A stretch of 55,811 nt of DNA from Hydrogenovibrio sp049975065 (GTDB taxonomy: Bacteria; Pseudomonadota; Gammaproteobacteria; Thiomicrospirales; Thiomicrospiraceae). The stretch is from the NCBI GenBank assembly GCA_049975065.1, contig JBNGDN010000004.1; one strand, written 5' to 3'. Position numbers and translations under genes: made by a program. This document shows positions 9,433 through 17,749 of the stretch, piece after piece. Below the pieces are notes generated by a model. It was not told the origin of the DNA. It saw nothing but the letters and a program-made list of their open reading frames with translations, and made no database searches. Each line of letters starts with the position of its first letter. Position 1 is the stretch's first letter.

Positions 9433-10239
9433 TCAATCAAAATTAAAATCATCCAGATTCGGAGCCGGTGGATTACCGTTGTAAATCAGATTCTGACGAT
9501 ACTGCATATAGCTTTCACGCATGAAAATATAGGGATCCGGCTGGGCGCGCATTTCTGTGACCAACCCCATCGCCTGGGTGTAATCTACGAATTTCTCTCC
9601 GAGAAACAGCGATAAACGCCCAATATCATCCGTTTCAATCAGATAGGAATAAGTGGGGTTATAAAGGGAATCAATGCTCCCACCGACCAGTTCCCGTGTG
9701 GTGTAAGGTCCCAGGATGGGCACCATAAAAAATGAGGCTTCCGACCAGACACCCCATTTATAAAGCGTTTGCCCCAAATCTTCTTTGTGGTACGTCAGGC
9801 CTGCCGGTGTGGCAATATCCAAAATTCCAAAAAAACCAAAACTCGTGTTTAATGCCAAGCGCATAAAACTGGTCAAAGTGCCTTCGATATCCCCTTGAAA
9901 TACCGAATTAACCACATTCAACGGTTCTTTCAGGTTTTGAAAGAAATTCCGCACGCCAATACGCGCCGGAACCGGTACATAATCATTATAGGCATCGGCC
10001 ACCGGCTCACCAATGGCATCATTAAACGCCATATTGAAGTCAAAAATGGCACGGTTCCAGCCCTCGTAAGGGTCTTGACTGTTCATAGCCGGCTGTTTTT
10101 CAAAGGTGTGCTCTTTGAGTATTTCATAATCATCCGCATGAGCGGAAGAAAAGACCGATAGACATCCAAGCAGGAATACTGTCAACATCAGCAGTGTGAC
10201 TGGAACTTCTGATCGAACAATACGGTTAAACAGTAACAT
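9433..10239 (-). CDS. mlaA: MlaA/VacJ family outer-membrane lipoprotein
   Basis: This 268-residue lipoprotein is the outer-membrane part of the Mla pathway, which removes misplaced phospholipids from the outer leaflet. A leader ends in the lipobox FLLGC with Cys26. The mature region has the family core from DPYEGWNRAIFDFNMAFND to GILDIATPAGL and the DLGQTLYKWGV...GPYTTRELVG stretch. Length and order match MlaA. No other mla genes are in this window. It is transcribed from just before the oxyR-like stop, so the two may share a transcript from the oxyR side (gap 13 bases). Confidence 0.92.
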   Translation of the reverse strand: MLLFNRIVRSEVPVTLLMLTVFLLGCLSVFSSAHADDYEILKEHTFEKQPAMNSQDPYEGWNRAIFDFNMAFNDAIGEPVADAYNDYVPVPARIGVRNFFQNLKEPLNVVNSVFQGDIEGTLTSFMRLALNTSFGFFGILDIATPAGLTYHKEDLGQTLYKWGVWSEASFFMVPILGPYTTRELVGGSIDSLYNPTYSYLIETDDIGRLSLFLGEKFVDYTQAMGLVTEMRAQPDPYIFMRESYMQYRQNLIYNGNPPAPNLDDFNFD

Positions 10240-10252
10240 GATTCACAATACT

Positions 10253-11170
10253 CTATGGCTGAATGGAAGAAGTACAGGGTAAATGAATTTCACTTAAAGT
10301 TTCTTTAAATATCTGTAACACTTTATGCCTTGGGAAACTTTTTCGCCAAGTCATGACCACCTGTCGTTTCGCAATCGGCGTTTTCAGCGGTTTAAACGTC
10401 AGCAAATCGTCCGGCTGCTGACAGGCGGAACAGGGTAGAACTGTAATCCCCGCACCGGAAGCCACCATATAGCGAATGGTTTCCAAAGAACTGCCTTCCA
10501 ATGTTTTCTGTAAAGGGTTGCTCTGATAGTTTAAATGCATCAGCGCCGGATAGGCTTCAACAACCTGATCGCGAAAGCAATGCCCTGCCCCCAGCAAGAG
10601 TACCGTTTCATCATGGATGTCATTCAGATCAATGGTGCTCTGTCCGGACAGCGGGTGATCCTTAGGCATGGCCACCAGAAAAGACTCTTCATAAAGCGGA
10701 AAAATGTCCGTATTCGGCTCGGAAAACGGCAAGGAAACGATGATTACATCCAATTCACCGCTGTGCAGTTTTTTCGCCAACTCATGAGTATAGTTTTCTT
10801 CGATGGATAAGCGAATGTTCTTGGCTTTCTGATGAAACTGGGAAATTAAATGCGGCAGTAGGTAAGGACCGATGGTGTAGATGACACCGAGTTTCAATTC
10901 GGTGGTCTGCGATTGCTCGTCCCGGGTGAGTTGTTTAATGGCTTTGGTTTTTTGAATGATTTCGTCTGCCAGATCCACGACCTGCTGACCGATGGGGGTA
11001 ATCAAAACGTCGTTCTTGCGTCGTTCAAACAGAGTGACATCTAACTCTTCTTCGAGCTTTTTAATGGCGATACTTAAAGTGGGTTGGCTGACAAAACAGT
11101 TTTCCGAAGCGCGGCGAAAATGTTTTTCCTTGGCCAGTTCCACCAGATATTTCAGTTCGTTTAAGGTCAT
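10253..11170 (-). CDS. oxyR: LysR-family OxyR-type regulator lacking the resolving cysteine
   Basis: This 305-residue LysR regulator has an N-terminal winged helix-turn-helix (residues 1-60, with FVSQPTLSIAIKKLEEEL) and an OxyR-like effector domain. The OxyR peroxide motif GHCFRDQ is present with Cys198. In E. coli OxyR the second cysteine, nine residues downstream (Cys199 to Cys208), forms the redox disulfide; here that position is Tyr207. Other cysteines are at residue 25 and in a CSAC pair near residue 240. It could sense peroxide by sulfenic acid or another partner cysteine, or have diverged. mlaA follows 13 bases downstream. Target genes such as catalase are not in view. Confidence 0.85.
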   Translation of the reverse strand: MTLNELKYLVELAKEKHFRRASENCFVSQPTLSIAIKKLEEELDVTLFERRKNDVLITPIGQQVVDLADEIIQKTKAIKQLTRDEQSQTTELKLGVIYTIGPYLLPHLISQFHQKAKNIRLSIEENYTHELAKKLHSGELDVIIVSLPFSEPNTDIFPLYEESFLVAMPKDHPLSGQSTIDLNDIHDETVLLLGAGHCFRDQVVEAYPALMHLNYQSNPLQKTLEGSSLETIRYMVASGAGITVLPCSACQQPDDLLTFKPLKTPIAKRQVVMTWRKSFPRHKVLQIFKETLSEIHLPCTSSIQP

Positions 11171-11354
11171 GAGTTAAATCTAATTAATAAAAGATAAAGT
11201 ATATATTAAATGTATTTTTTTAATATTTCTGTTGTTATTGGTGTGACTAAAACCACAGGATAAGTTGGCTAAATCAAATTATTTCAATACCTTAACTTGT
11301 TGGTAACCCGGTAGAAAGATTGGCAGACTGTCTTTGTATGGTATGTGGGCGAAA

Positions 11355-11463
11355 TGTGGATAACCTAAGGTTTCAGTTTTGGCTCAATTTTATGCACAGA
11401 AAATGACTTTTTATCCCCAGTTCATACCGATGTTATCGAGCATTTATCCATAGACTATTCACA
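11355..11463. promoter_or_regulatory. cluster of DnaA-box-like 9-mers
   Basis: The 316-base gap between oxyR and the next gene contains no ORF but holds five DnaA-box-like sites in 109 bases. Two match TTATNCACA perfectly: 11355-11363 on the minus strand and 11390-11398 on the plus strand. Three differ by one base: TTATCCCCA at 11411-11419, TTATCCATA at 11444-11452 and CTATTCACA at 11455-11463. An AT-rich stretch lies at 11171-11230. The sites could titrate or bind DnaA. Gene orientations on either side do not show the divergence expected of an origin. Confidence 0.45.
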
Positions 11464-11486
11464 GGAACCATTCATAGGCTAAGGGG

Positions 11487-11825
11487 TTAAAAATTCAGGG
11501 TTTCTTCCTCACCGATCAAGCTGACTTCCGGATTTAGAGAATCCCGCAAACTGCGTTTGAACAATAATTTATTTTGTACCGGTTCCGGCAGGTCGGTGAA
11601 TAAAATGAGGTCTTTTTCGATCATCAGATCCACCATATCTTCAATGACTCGAACCATTTCCAGATCCAGATCATTCAGTACGTCTTTAATTAAGGCTTCG
11701 TTCTGAGAATTTTCCAAAAAGGCTTTCACTTGCGGGTCAAAGACACTCGACATGGTGTAACCGGGCGTATTGGTAAAGGTGATGTCTTCAATTTCGTTTT
11801 GCACATTGCATTTGATGTAAATCAT
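11487..11825 (-). CDS. small 'tryptophan synthase beta-like' conserved protein
   Basis: This small cytosolic protein has 112 residues from Met at base 11825. An upstream ATG would add 22 residues but reads into a segment unlike the family. It resembles the short gammaproteobacterial proteins often labelled tryptophan synthase subunit beta-like, from its MIYIKCN start and the core LEMVRVIEDMVDLMIEKDLILFTDLPEPVQNKLLFKRSLR. That name is misleading: it has no PLP-binding region and is far too short to be TrpB. The real function is unknown. It lies 102 bases downstream of the acetolactate-synthase-like gene on the same strand, so it may be part of that operon. Confidence 0.75.
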   Translation of the reverse strand: MIYIKCNVQNEIEDITFTNTPGYTMSSVFDPQVKAFLENSQNEALIKDVLNDLDLEMVRVIEDMVDLMIEKDLILFTDLPEPVQNKLLFKRSLRDSLNPEVSLIGEEETLNF

Positions 11826-11927
11826 ATTAACCACCGCACAGATAAAAGGGTGATTCAGTATAATCGTTTGCGCGCCTATTTGCATCCGCATAAGTGATTA
11901 TTAAACTGAATGGCAACCAAAAAGTTG

Positions 11928-13583
11928 TCAGGACTCGATTTCGGAAATCACATGACCGAGCAGTTCCGTAAGACGGTTATTTTCAGAATAATCGACCGGA
12001 CAATCGATAATGGTCACGGTTCGGGTATTTAAAGCGGTTTTCAGAGCTGGCAGCAGTTCGCTGGCTGCTTCAATGCGCACGCCTTTTGCGCCGAAGGATT
12101 CGGCAAATTTGACAAAATCCGGGTTATTGAAATCGATGTAGGCGGAGCGACCGTAGCGTCGTTTTTGTTTCCAGTTAATCAGGCCGTATTGATTGTCGTT
12201 CCAAATCAGAATGACGATCGGTGTCTCGCAGCGCAAAGCGGTTTCGATTTCCTGCGCATTCATCATAAAACCGGCATCGCCGGTCACGGCGACAATGGCT
12301 TTTTCCGGGAAAGCCAGTTTGGCACCGATGGCACCCGGCACAGCAATGCCCATGCTGGCAAACCCGTTGGAAATAATGCAAGTATTGGGGACTTCAGAGC
12401 GGAAAAAACGTGCCATCCACATTTTATGCGCGCCGACGTCGCAAATGGCAATGTCTTCTTTATTCATCGCCGTGCGTAAATCCCAGATAATTTTTTGCGG
12501 CTTCATTGGCCAGGCCTGGCTGTCCGCCATTCGATTCATTTCCTGAATCATGGATTCTCGAAGGGGAAAAGGCAAGGGAGCAGATTCTTTTTTAGGCAGC
12601 TTTTCCGTTAAGGCTTTCAGGTTACGTCCAATGTTGCCGATCAGTTCCACATCTGGAATGTAACTGTAGTCCACTTCGGCCGGATCCGTGTCCAGGTGAA
12701 TTAACGTGTGTTCACGATTTGGATTCCATAAATGCGGATGGTATTCAACCATATCAAAACCGACGCAGATCACCAGATCGGATTCGGCGAAACCGGCATT
12801 TTCATAGTCGCCTTTTTGCAAGCCGGCCGTGCCGACAGACAGTGGGTTTTTATAATGTGGCACGGCACCCTTGGCCATAAAGGTGTTGACGATGGGAATT
12901 TGAAAATGATTGGAAAAGGCATACAAAGCGTCGGTGGCACGCGCCCTGACCGCGCCGTTGCCAACCAATATCATGGGTTTGTGTGCCTTGAGAATAATCG
13001 AAGCGGCTTTGTCGATTAACTTATGATCCGCGAGACTGAGTCGGGATTCCATAACCGGTAACGGTTTTTCCGGGGTGGTCATTTCACTGATGTTTTCCGG
13101 AAAGTCGATAAACGCAGCGCCCGGTTTTTCAGCCTGTGCCAGTTTAAAGGCTTTTCGCACCACTTCCGGCAGAATTTCCGGTTCCAACACTTGGGCGGAA
13201 TATTTGGTAATGGGTTTGAACAAATTGACCAAATCCACCACCTGATGGGATTCTTTATGCAAACGCGTGGTGGCGGCTTGTCCGGCGATGGCCACCAGCG
13301 GCGAGTTGTCCATATTGGCATCGGCCACACCTGTCACCAGGTTGGTGGCGCCAGGGCCCAGAGTGGAAAGGCAAACGCCCGCTTCGCCAGTCAAACGACC
13401 GTAAACGTCGGCCATAAAAGCAGCGCCCTGTTCATGACGACAGGTAATGAATTGAATTTTAGAATCCAATAAAGCGTCCATCATATCCATATTCTCTTCA
13501 CCGGGAATGCCGAAGACGTATTCCACTTGTTCATTTTCAAGGCATTGTACGAAGAGTTTGGAGGCTTTCATGATATGTTCCAT
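11928..13583 (-). CDS. acetolactate synthase-like thiamine diphosphate enzyme (catalytic subunit)
   Basis: This 551-residue thiamine-diphosphate enzyme resembles the catalytic subunit of acetolactate synthase, which condenses two pyruvates to acetolactate. The N-terminal domain has GIPGEEN and the catalytic glutamate E51 in RHEQGAAFMA. The central domain binds nucleotide in related enzymes. The C-terminal domain has the ThDP motif GDAGFMMN followed by NDNQYGLI. Its length and lack of an adjacent ilvN regulatory subunit make it more like the catabolic, single-subunit AlsS group than IlvB/IlvI. Oxo-acid decarboxylases of the same superfamily are an alternative. A CCAGGCCTGG at 12510 encodes Gln-Ala-Trp. 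Its leader contains a large palindrome (13602-13631). Confidence 0.85.
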   Translation of the reverse strand: MEHIMKASKLFVQCLENEQVEYVFGIPGEENMDMMDALLDSKIQFITCRHEQGAAFMADVYGRLTGEAGVCLSTLGPGATNLVTGVADANMDNSPLVAIAGQAATTRLHKESHQVVDLVNLFKPITKYSAQVLEPEILPEVVRKAFKLAQAEKPGAAFIDFPENISEMTTPEKPLPVMESRLSLADHKLIDKAASIILKAHKPMILVGNGAVRARATDALYAFSNHFQIPIVNTFMAKGAVPHYKNPLSVGTAGLQKGDYENAGFAESDLVICVGFDMVEYHPHLWNPNREHTLIHLDTDPAEVDYSYIPDVELIGNIGRNLKALTEKLPKKESAPLPFPLRESMIQEMNRMADSQAWPMKPQKIIWDLRTAMNKEDIAICDVGAHKMWMARFFRSEVPNTCIISNGFASMGIAVPGAIGAKLAFPEKAIVAVTGDAGFMMNAQEIETALRCETPIVILIWNDNQYGLINWKQKRRYGRSAYIDFNNPDFVKFAESFGAKGVRIEAASELLPALKTALNTRTVTIIDCPVDYSENNRLTELLGHVISEIES

Positions 13584-13601
13584 TGTAAATAAAGGAAATT
13601 A

Positions 13602-13631
13602 TCGGAAATCACCAGGCCTGGTGATTTCCGA
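13602..13631. repeat. perfect 30-nt palindrome centred on CCAGGCCTGG in the acetolactate synthase leader
   Basis: Bases 13602-13631 form a perfect inverted repeat with no unpaired centre: TCGGAAATCA on the left, CCAGGCCTGG in the middle and TGATTTCCGA on the right. It lies between the candidate promoter (13663-13692) and the start codon at 13583, so it would be transcribed as a strong hairpin 18 bases before the start. No clean U-run follows it on the gene strand. It could affect translation or be a DNA-binding site; it may also simply be an extended member of the iterated palindrome family. Confidence 0.7.
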
Positions 13632-13662
13632 AAGTGTCGGTTTAAGCAGAGTTTCTCAAACG

Positions 13663-13692
13663 ATTATAAACGCAAAATCGGGAGAAGGGCAA
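13663..13692 (-). promoter_or_regulatory. candidate promoter of the acetolactate synthase-like gene
   Basis: On the minus strand a perfect TATAAT lies at 13668-13663. TTGCCC (four of six to the -35 consensus) lies 18 bases upstream at 13692-13687. The predicted leader is about 70 bases and includes the 30-nt palindrome. Confidence 0.4.
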
Positions 13693-13714
13693 AATTCAGA
13701 AAATACGTCGGCAT

Positions 13715-13737
13715 GGAATGCACGCTGCAGGCATTCC
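13715..13737 (-). terminator. weak hairpin downstream of dsbA
   Basis: GGAATGC at 13715-13721 pairs with GCATTCC at 13731-13737 across a 9-base loop, just past the dsbA stop on the minus strand. No T-run follows, so it is at best a weak or Rho-assisted end of the resB-ccsA-dsbA transcript. Confidence 0.25.
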
Positions 13738-13750
13738 GAACAAGGATTCA

Positions 13751-14414
13751 TTATCGATTAAGGAGNNNNNNNNNNATTAAGGAGGGTGTTAACCACCTGC
13801 CAAAGGGCTTGTTGTGATGAAGCCATTGGGACGTCGGTCAGGTATTTTCCGTTAACGACAACGGCAGGCACGCCTTCAATACCGTAGGCTTGGGTGCGTT
13901 GTTTGGCTTTGGCAATGGCGTTGTTTACCTGAAAACTATTGAACATTTTTTTATAGTCTTCCGGCTTGATGCCCATGGGTTCGACAAATTTGGCGAGCGC
14001 ATCGACGTCGAATATCGACTGACGTTTGCCTTGAATGGCTTCAAAATATTGCGTGTGGAATTCGTCTTCGATGCCCAGAAATTTTGCAGTGTAAAAAACG
14101 CGCGCCATAAACACCCAATTCGGATTATCCAGCACCGCCGGCAACCGTTCGAAATGCACGTCTTTTGGTTTGGTTTTGAGCCATTGATGCAAACTGGGTT
14201 CCAGACGGTAACAATGCGAGCAACCGTAATAAAACACTTCCACGACCGATTTCGAATGCGGCTCGATGGATTGCGGTTTTTTCAAAAGCTGGTACTGCAA
14301 ACCTTCTTTTAATGTCATTTCCGCCTGGGCGGGGGCGCTGATCATTAAGCTTGTGACCAGCAACGTGCTTAAAAAGGGAATCCAGCAAAACAGTTTGGGT
14401 TGTGTCATAGGCAC
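13751..14414 (-). CDS. dsbA: periplasmic thiol:disulfide oxidoreductase DsbA
   Basis: This DsbA-type protein introduces disulfides into exported proteins. A signal peptide ends in SAPAQA near residue 31. The thioredoxin-fold active site is FYYGCSHC, with Cys65 and Cys68; the dipeptide is Ser-His where E. coli has Pro-His, which should alter the redox potential slightly. The cis-proline loop GVPAVVVNGKY is present near residue 180. The gene crosses the N gap at 13766-13775. If the flanking nine-base repeats are one overlap, the protein ends ...NTLLNR with a stop at 13751. It follows ccsA by seven bases in a resB-ccsA-dsbA operon, where cytochrome c maturation and disulfide formation share the periplasmic thiol pathway. 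Confidence 0.92.
13757..13784. other. assembly gap of 10 N flanked by identical 9-mers
   Basis: Ten N bases at 13766-13775 are flanked on both sides by ATTAAGGAG (13757-13765 and 13776-13784). The placeholder gap with identical ends suggests two contigs that really overlap by nine bases. Merging them gives a clean end for dsbA (see that gene). Confidence 0.8.
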
Positions 14415-14421
14415 CTCTTAA

Positions 14422-15597
14422 TTACAGTTCACCGTAGGAGTGAAGACCCGACAAGAACATATTCACACCGAGGAAAGCGAAAGTGGTGACCAACAAGCCG
14501 ACTAAAGCCCACCACGCCATCGGACGACCGCGCCAGCCTTTCGACATGCGAATGTGCAACCAAGCCGCATAGTTCAGCCAAACAATCAGTGCCCAAGTTT
14601 CTTTCGGATCCCAAGACCAATAACCGCCCCAGGCTTCGGCGGCCCACATGGCACCCAAAACGGTGGCGATGGTGAAGAAAGCGAAGCCCAGTGCGATGGT
14701 TTTGTACATCAGGTCGTCGATTTTTTCCAAGCTCGGCATGGTTTTGATGAACGATGAATTCGGATTTTTCTGTTTGATGTTATCGGTCAACAGATAAGCC
14801 AAACCAACCATGGCGGCGATGGAAAAAGATCCGTAACCGATGAAATTGGCTGGCACGTGGATTTTCATCCAGTAGCTTTTCAGGGCGGGTACCAAGGGTT
14901 GAATCACGTGGGCTTGACGATCAAAGGTGTACCACAGCAGAAACGCGACGGAGGCGCTGACAACCAGCATGACGAAACCACCCATGGATCGAGTGCGCAT
15001 CTTTTGCTCGTAATACAGGTAAATCAACGTCGTCAATACCGCGAATAGAATGAAGACTTCATATAAGCTACTGACGGGAATATGGCCGTAATCCGGGTTG
15101 ATAAGATAGGATTCGCGCCAGCGAACCATCATTCCAACCAGACCGAAAGTGGCGCCGGCCCAAGCCAAGAAGGACGCCACTTTGCCGACATAATCGGATT
15201 TGGAGAACAGGGCTAGGAAATAGGCGACGGTGGCTAAGACAAACAAGGCACTCATCCACATAATGGCGGATTGACTGGACACCAGGAATTTTAAGAAAAA
15301 TGCCTGTTCGTTAATAGCAATTTGATTGCCGTGAGTTTGGTAAGTCCAAACCGCGAGCAGGCTTAAAGCGGCCACTGAGTAGCTCAGGGGTTTAATGCTT
15401 TGCCAGAAACGCCCTAAGGCGATCAAACCAATGGCGGAACCGATCAAAATGCCGATTTCGTAATTATCCATAAGTTGTCCGAAGATTTGCCAAGCATAAA
15501 AGGCACCACCGATGACTAGGATGGCCCAAACCCAATCGCTGATTGAAACCGTTCGCTTCGAGATTTCCATATTAACGTAAGAATTCATAGTATTCAT
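14422..15597 (-). CDS. ccsA: system II cytochrome c biogenesis protein CcsA (CcsB in some nomenclature)
   Basis: This 391-residue membrane protein has about eight hydrophobic segments and the tryptophan-rich WWD haem-binding signature WGGYWSWDPKETWAL around residues 310-325. That signature is followed by a histidine in AAWLHIRM. With ResB it forms the system II haem lyase, which exports haem and attaches it to apocytochromes c. The start overlaps the resB stop by four bases (ATGA), showing tight coupling. The 391-residue length, with extra N-terminal helices, is like the proteobacterial CcsB form. Confidence 0.93.
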   Translation of the reverse strand: MNTMNSYVNMEISKRTVSISDWVWAILVIGGAFYAWQIFGQLMDNYEIGILIGSAIGLIALGRFWQSIKPLSYSVAALSLLAVWTYQTHGNQIAINEQAFFLKFLVSSQSAIMWMSALFVLATVAYFLALFSKSDYVGKVASFLAWAGATFGLVGMMVRWRESYLINPDYGHIPVSSLYEVFILFAVLTTLIYLYYEQKMRTRSMGGFVMLVVSASVAFLLWYTFDRQAHVIQPLVPALKSYWMKIHVPANFIGYGSFSIAAMVGLAYLLTDNIKQKNPNSSFIKTMPSLEKIDDLMYKTIALGFAFFTIATVLGAMWAAEAWGGYWSWDPKETWALIVWLNYAAWLHIRMSKGWRGRPMAWWALVGLLVTTFAFLGVNMFLSGLHSYGEL

Positions 15598-17600
15598 GAT
15601 TTCACCTGTAGTTTTGATTGTACCGCCTGTACAACATGTTCAAATTCTTTAGCCACTTCAGGCAGCTCTTTGGTATCTTTTCCGGCAATGGTCAGCGTTT
15701 TATCCGTTTCCGAATAGACCAACCAAATCCGTTTTTGTCGAACGTAGAATAAAAAGAATACCCCAATTATAAGTAATGCGCTCCCGAAATAAACGATATC
15801 TTTTCCGGGGGATTTCGTAATCTGCAATCCGGTGGATTGAATTTGTTTAAATCCGGTCAATTCAAAAAACAATGGCGGACCATAGTTTTCGAGCGTGTTG
15901 ATGACGGTAATGGCATCTTCAAACCACTGTTTGTTGAACTCGGAAATATCCGCCAGATTGGCCGCGTTTTCCTTGTCCAGCGTGGCCAGATAGAGGGTTT
16001 GTAACGCAATACTGGTTTGGTTGATATAGTATTCTTCAACTTTCTGACGATCCGCTTCGGGGACATTCTGCTGTACAAATTCGGTGATGCCTTTAAACCC
16101 TTTCTGGCGGAACAATGACATTAATTGATTCATTAAACGGATTTGCAAATCATAGGTTTTATCATCAATTTCATCCGGTTTGGGTAGGCTTTCCTGGAAA
16201 ACACGGGTGTTTTCCTGAGGATTATTGATGAGCGCCAGAAACTCGAAGAAACGTTGTTTGCTGCGGTTTTCATCGGCGGGAATAAACAGATAACGATAGG
16301 GTTGCGCCTGACTGGTTCGCATACCGGTCATAAAAAACCAACGGTCTTCCTGCAAGCTGGGTTGCATGAAGTTTTCGTATTCCAAGGCTTTGCCTTGTTC
16401 GTCACGCACTTTGAAAACAATGCTGGGGCCGTTGTTGTGCATTTTTTTACCGGTGGCGGCGATTTCCTCTTCCGTGGCCGGAACGATATTAAACAATCGG
16501 AAATCGTCGAATTCCACGCGATAGGTGCCAATTGGGGTTTTTAAAGGTTCTACCTTATCAATGGCCGTTTCCAGTTTCAGGGGTTCATTGACCGGCGAGA
16601 GCAGGGGATGAACGTTAATCGACAGCAGGCTGCCGCCATCGCCGAAGGACGACTGATAAATAGCGTAATTTTTATAAAACAATGGGTAGTTGACCCCAAT
16701 GGTTTTTCGGATTGGCTCGTCGAGATCCGGCGCGGTTAAAATCAGATCGGATTCATAGGATTTGGGCATGCCGGTGTCGTAATATTCAATGCGAAAGTCG
16801 GTGACTTCCAGGGTGAAAGGGAGTTTTTGCACCAGAAAACCACGCTCATAAGGTAAAAATAAAACGTCGGACTTTTGCCCCTCTGGAATATTCACACTGC
16901 CGCGAAATGACATATTGTCCGGCCCAACCCAAGATTTTTGTGGAATCTCACTGAGTGGAACCGAACGGGTTTCCGGTGCCAGTTGGCCGGTTAATTCACG
17001 ATATTTGAGCAGCAGATTACTGTCTAACAGCGCACCCACGCAGATAATGATAATGGACACATGGGTGAAAATGTAACCGAGACGATTCCATCGACCTTTC
17101 AGCCCGGCCACGGTCACGCCATCGTCGCGTTGATGTACTTTGGTTTTGAATCCCTGTTCTTTCAGGATGGCCTCTGCTTCGGCGGCATTGAAGGCCATGG
17201 GGGTGTAGGTGAGGTGATGCGGTTGGTGCTGATAGGCGTTCAGCGAGAGTGTTTCGCTGTATTGCTTCATGTCCTTAAGAAAGGACGGGGTGTTTCGGGT
17301 CAAACACACGCCGGTGGAAAGCAATAGAAACACCAGCACCAGAATAAACCAAGCCGCTCCGTACACATGAAACAGTCCCAGTTCATTAAACACTTGCGTC
17401 CAGAAGGGACCGAATTTAATAATGTAGTCCTGAAAAGCCTGATTTTGTTGCAAAACCGTACCAATAACCGAGGCGATCGCCAGCATCATCAGCAGGGTGA
17501 CCGCTAAGTTCATGGAACCTAGGAATTGCATGAACACCCCAGATTTTCTCGGGGTTGATTGCGGTTTTTTCGGTGTTTCAGTGTTCGATAAATCGGTCAT
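15594..17600 (-). CDS. resB: system II cytochrome c biogenesis protein ResB
   Basis: This is the ResB partner of CcsA, 668 residues from the Met at base 17600; a further upstream Met would add an unlikely 21-residue extension. It has three N-terminal hydrophobic segments (MNLAVTLLMMLAIASVIGTVLQQN, then one near residue 75 and another after GYIFTHVSIIII), a large periplasmic domain and a final transmembrane helix DIVYFGSALLIIGVFFLFYVRQKR. The GSMNLAVTLL opening is the classic ResB start. The protein works with CcsA in haem delivery. In many relatives a cytochrome c4 gene sits upstream between engB and resB; here it is absent. engB is divergent. Confidence 0.92.
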   Translation of the reverse strand: MTDLSNTETPKKPQSTPRKSGVFMQFLGSMNLAVTLLMMLAIASVIGTVLQQNQAFQDYIIKFGPFWTQVFNELGLFHVYGAAWFILVLVFLLLSTGVCLTRNTPSFLKDMKQYSETLSLNAYQHQPHHLTYTPMAFNAAEAEAILKEQGFKTKVHQRDDGVTVAGLKGRWNRLGYIFTHVSIIIICVGALLDSNLLLKYRELTGQLAPETRSVPLSEIPQKSWVGPDNMSFRGSVNIPEGQKSDVLFLPYERGFLVQKLPFTLEVTDFRIEYYDTGMPKSYESDLILTAPDLDEPIRKTIGVNYPLFYKNYAIYQSSFGDGGSLLSINVHPLLSPVNEPLKLETAIDKVEPLKTPIGTYRVEFDDFRLFNIVPATEEEIAATGKKMHNNGPSIVFKVRDEQGKALEYENFMQPSLQEDRWFFMTGMRTSQAQPYRYLFIPADENRSKQRFFEFLALINNPQENTRVFQESLPKPDEIDDKTYDLQIRLMNQLMSLFRQKGFKGITEFVQQNVPEADRQKVEEYYINQTSIALQTLYLATLDKENAANLADISEFNKQWFEDAITVINTLENYGPPLFFELTGFKQIQSTGLQITKSPGKDIVYFGSALLIIGVFFLFYVRQKRIWLVYSETDKTLTIAGKDTKELPEVAKEFEHVVQAVQSKLQVKS

Positions 17601-17749
17601 GGGATTCAATATTTTATATGCCGTGGGATAAAAGATTGTAAAGTATATACGGATTCGAACCATTGATAAAGAATGGACACGGAATCCTTTCGCTTTTCAT
17701 TTGACCGATATTTTGATACGAGTAATTAAATCCGAGTAATTAAATTTAT

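Noticed and set aside
11171..11486. Calling the DnaA-box cluster the chromosomal origin
   Set aside because: Flanking genes do not diverge from it, dnaA, dnaN and mnmG are absent, and no skew could be computed here; only a DnaA-binding candidate is justified.
11928..13583. Naming the thiamine-diphosphate enzyme IlvB
   Set aside because: No ilvN is adjacent and no branched-chain pathway gene is present; a catabolic acetolactate synthase or a related enzyme is equally possible.
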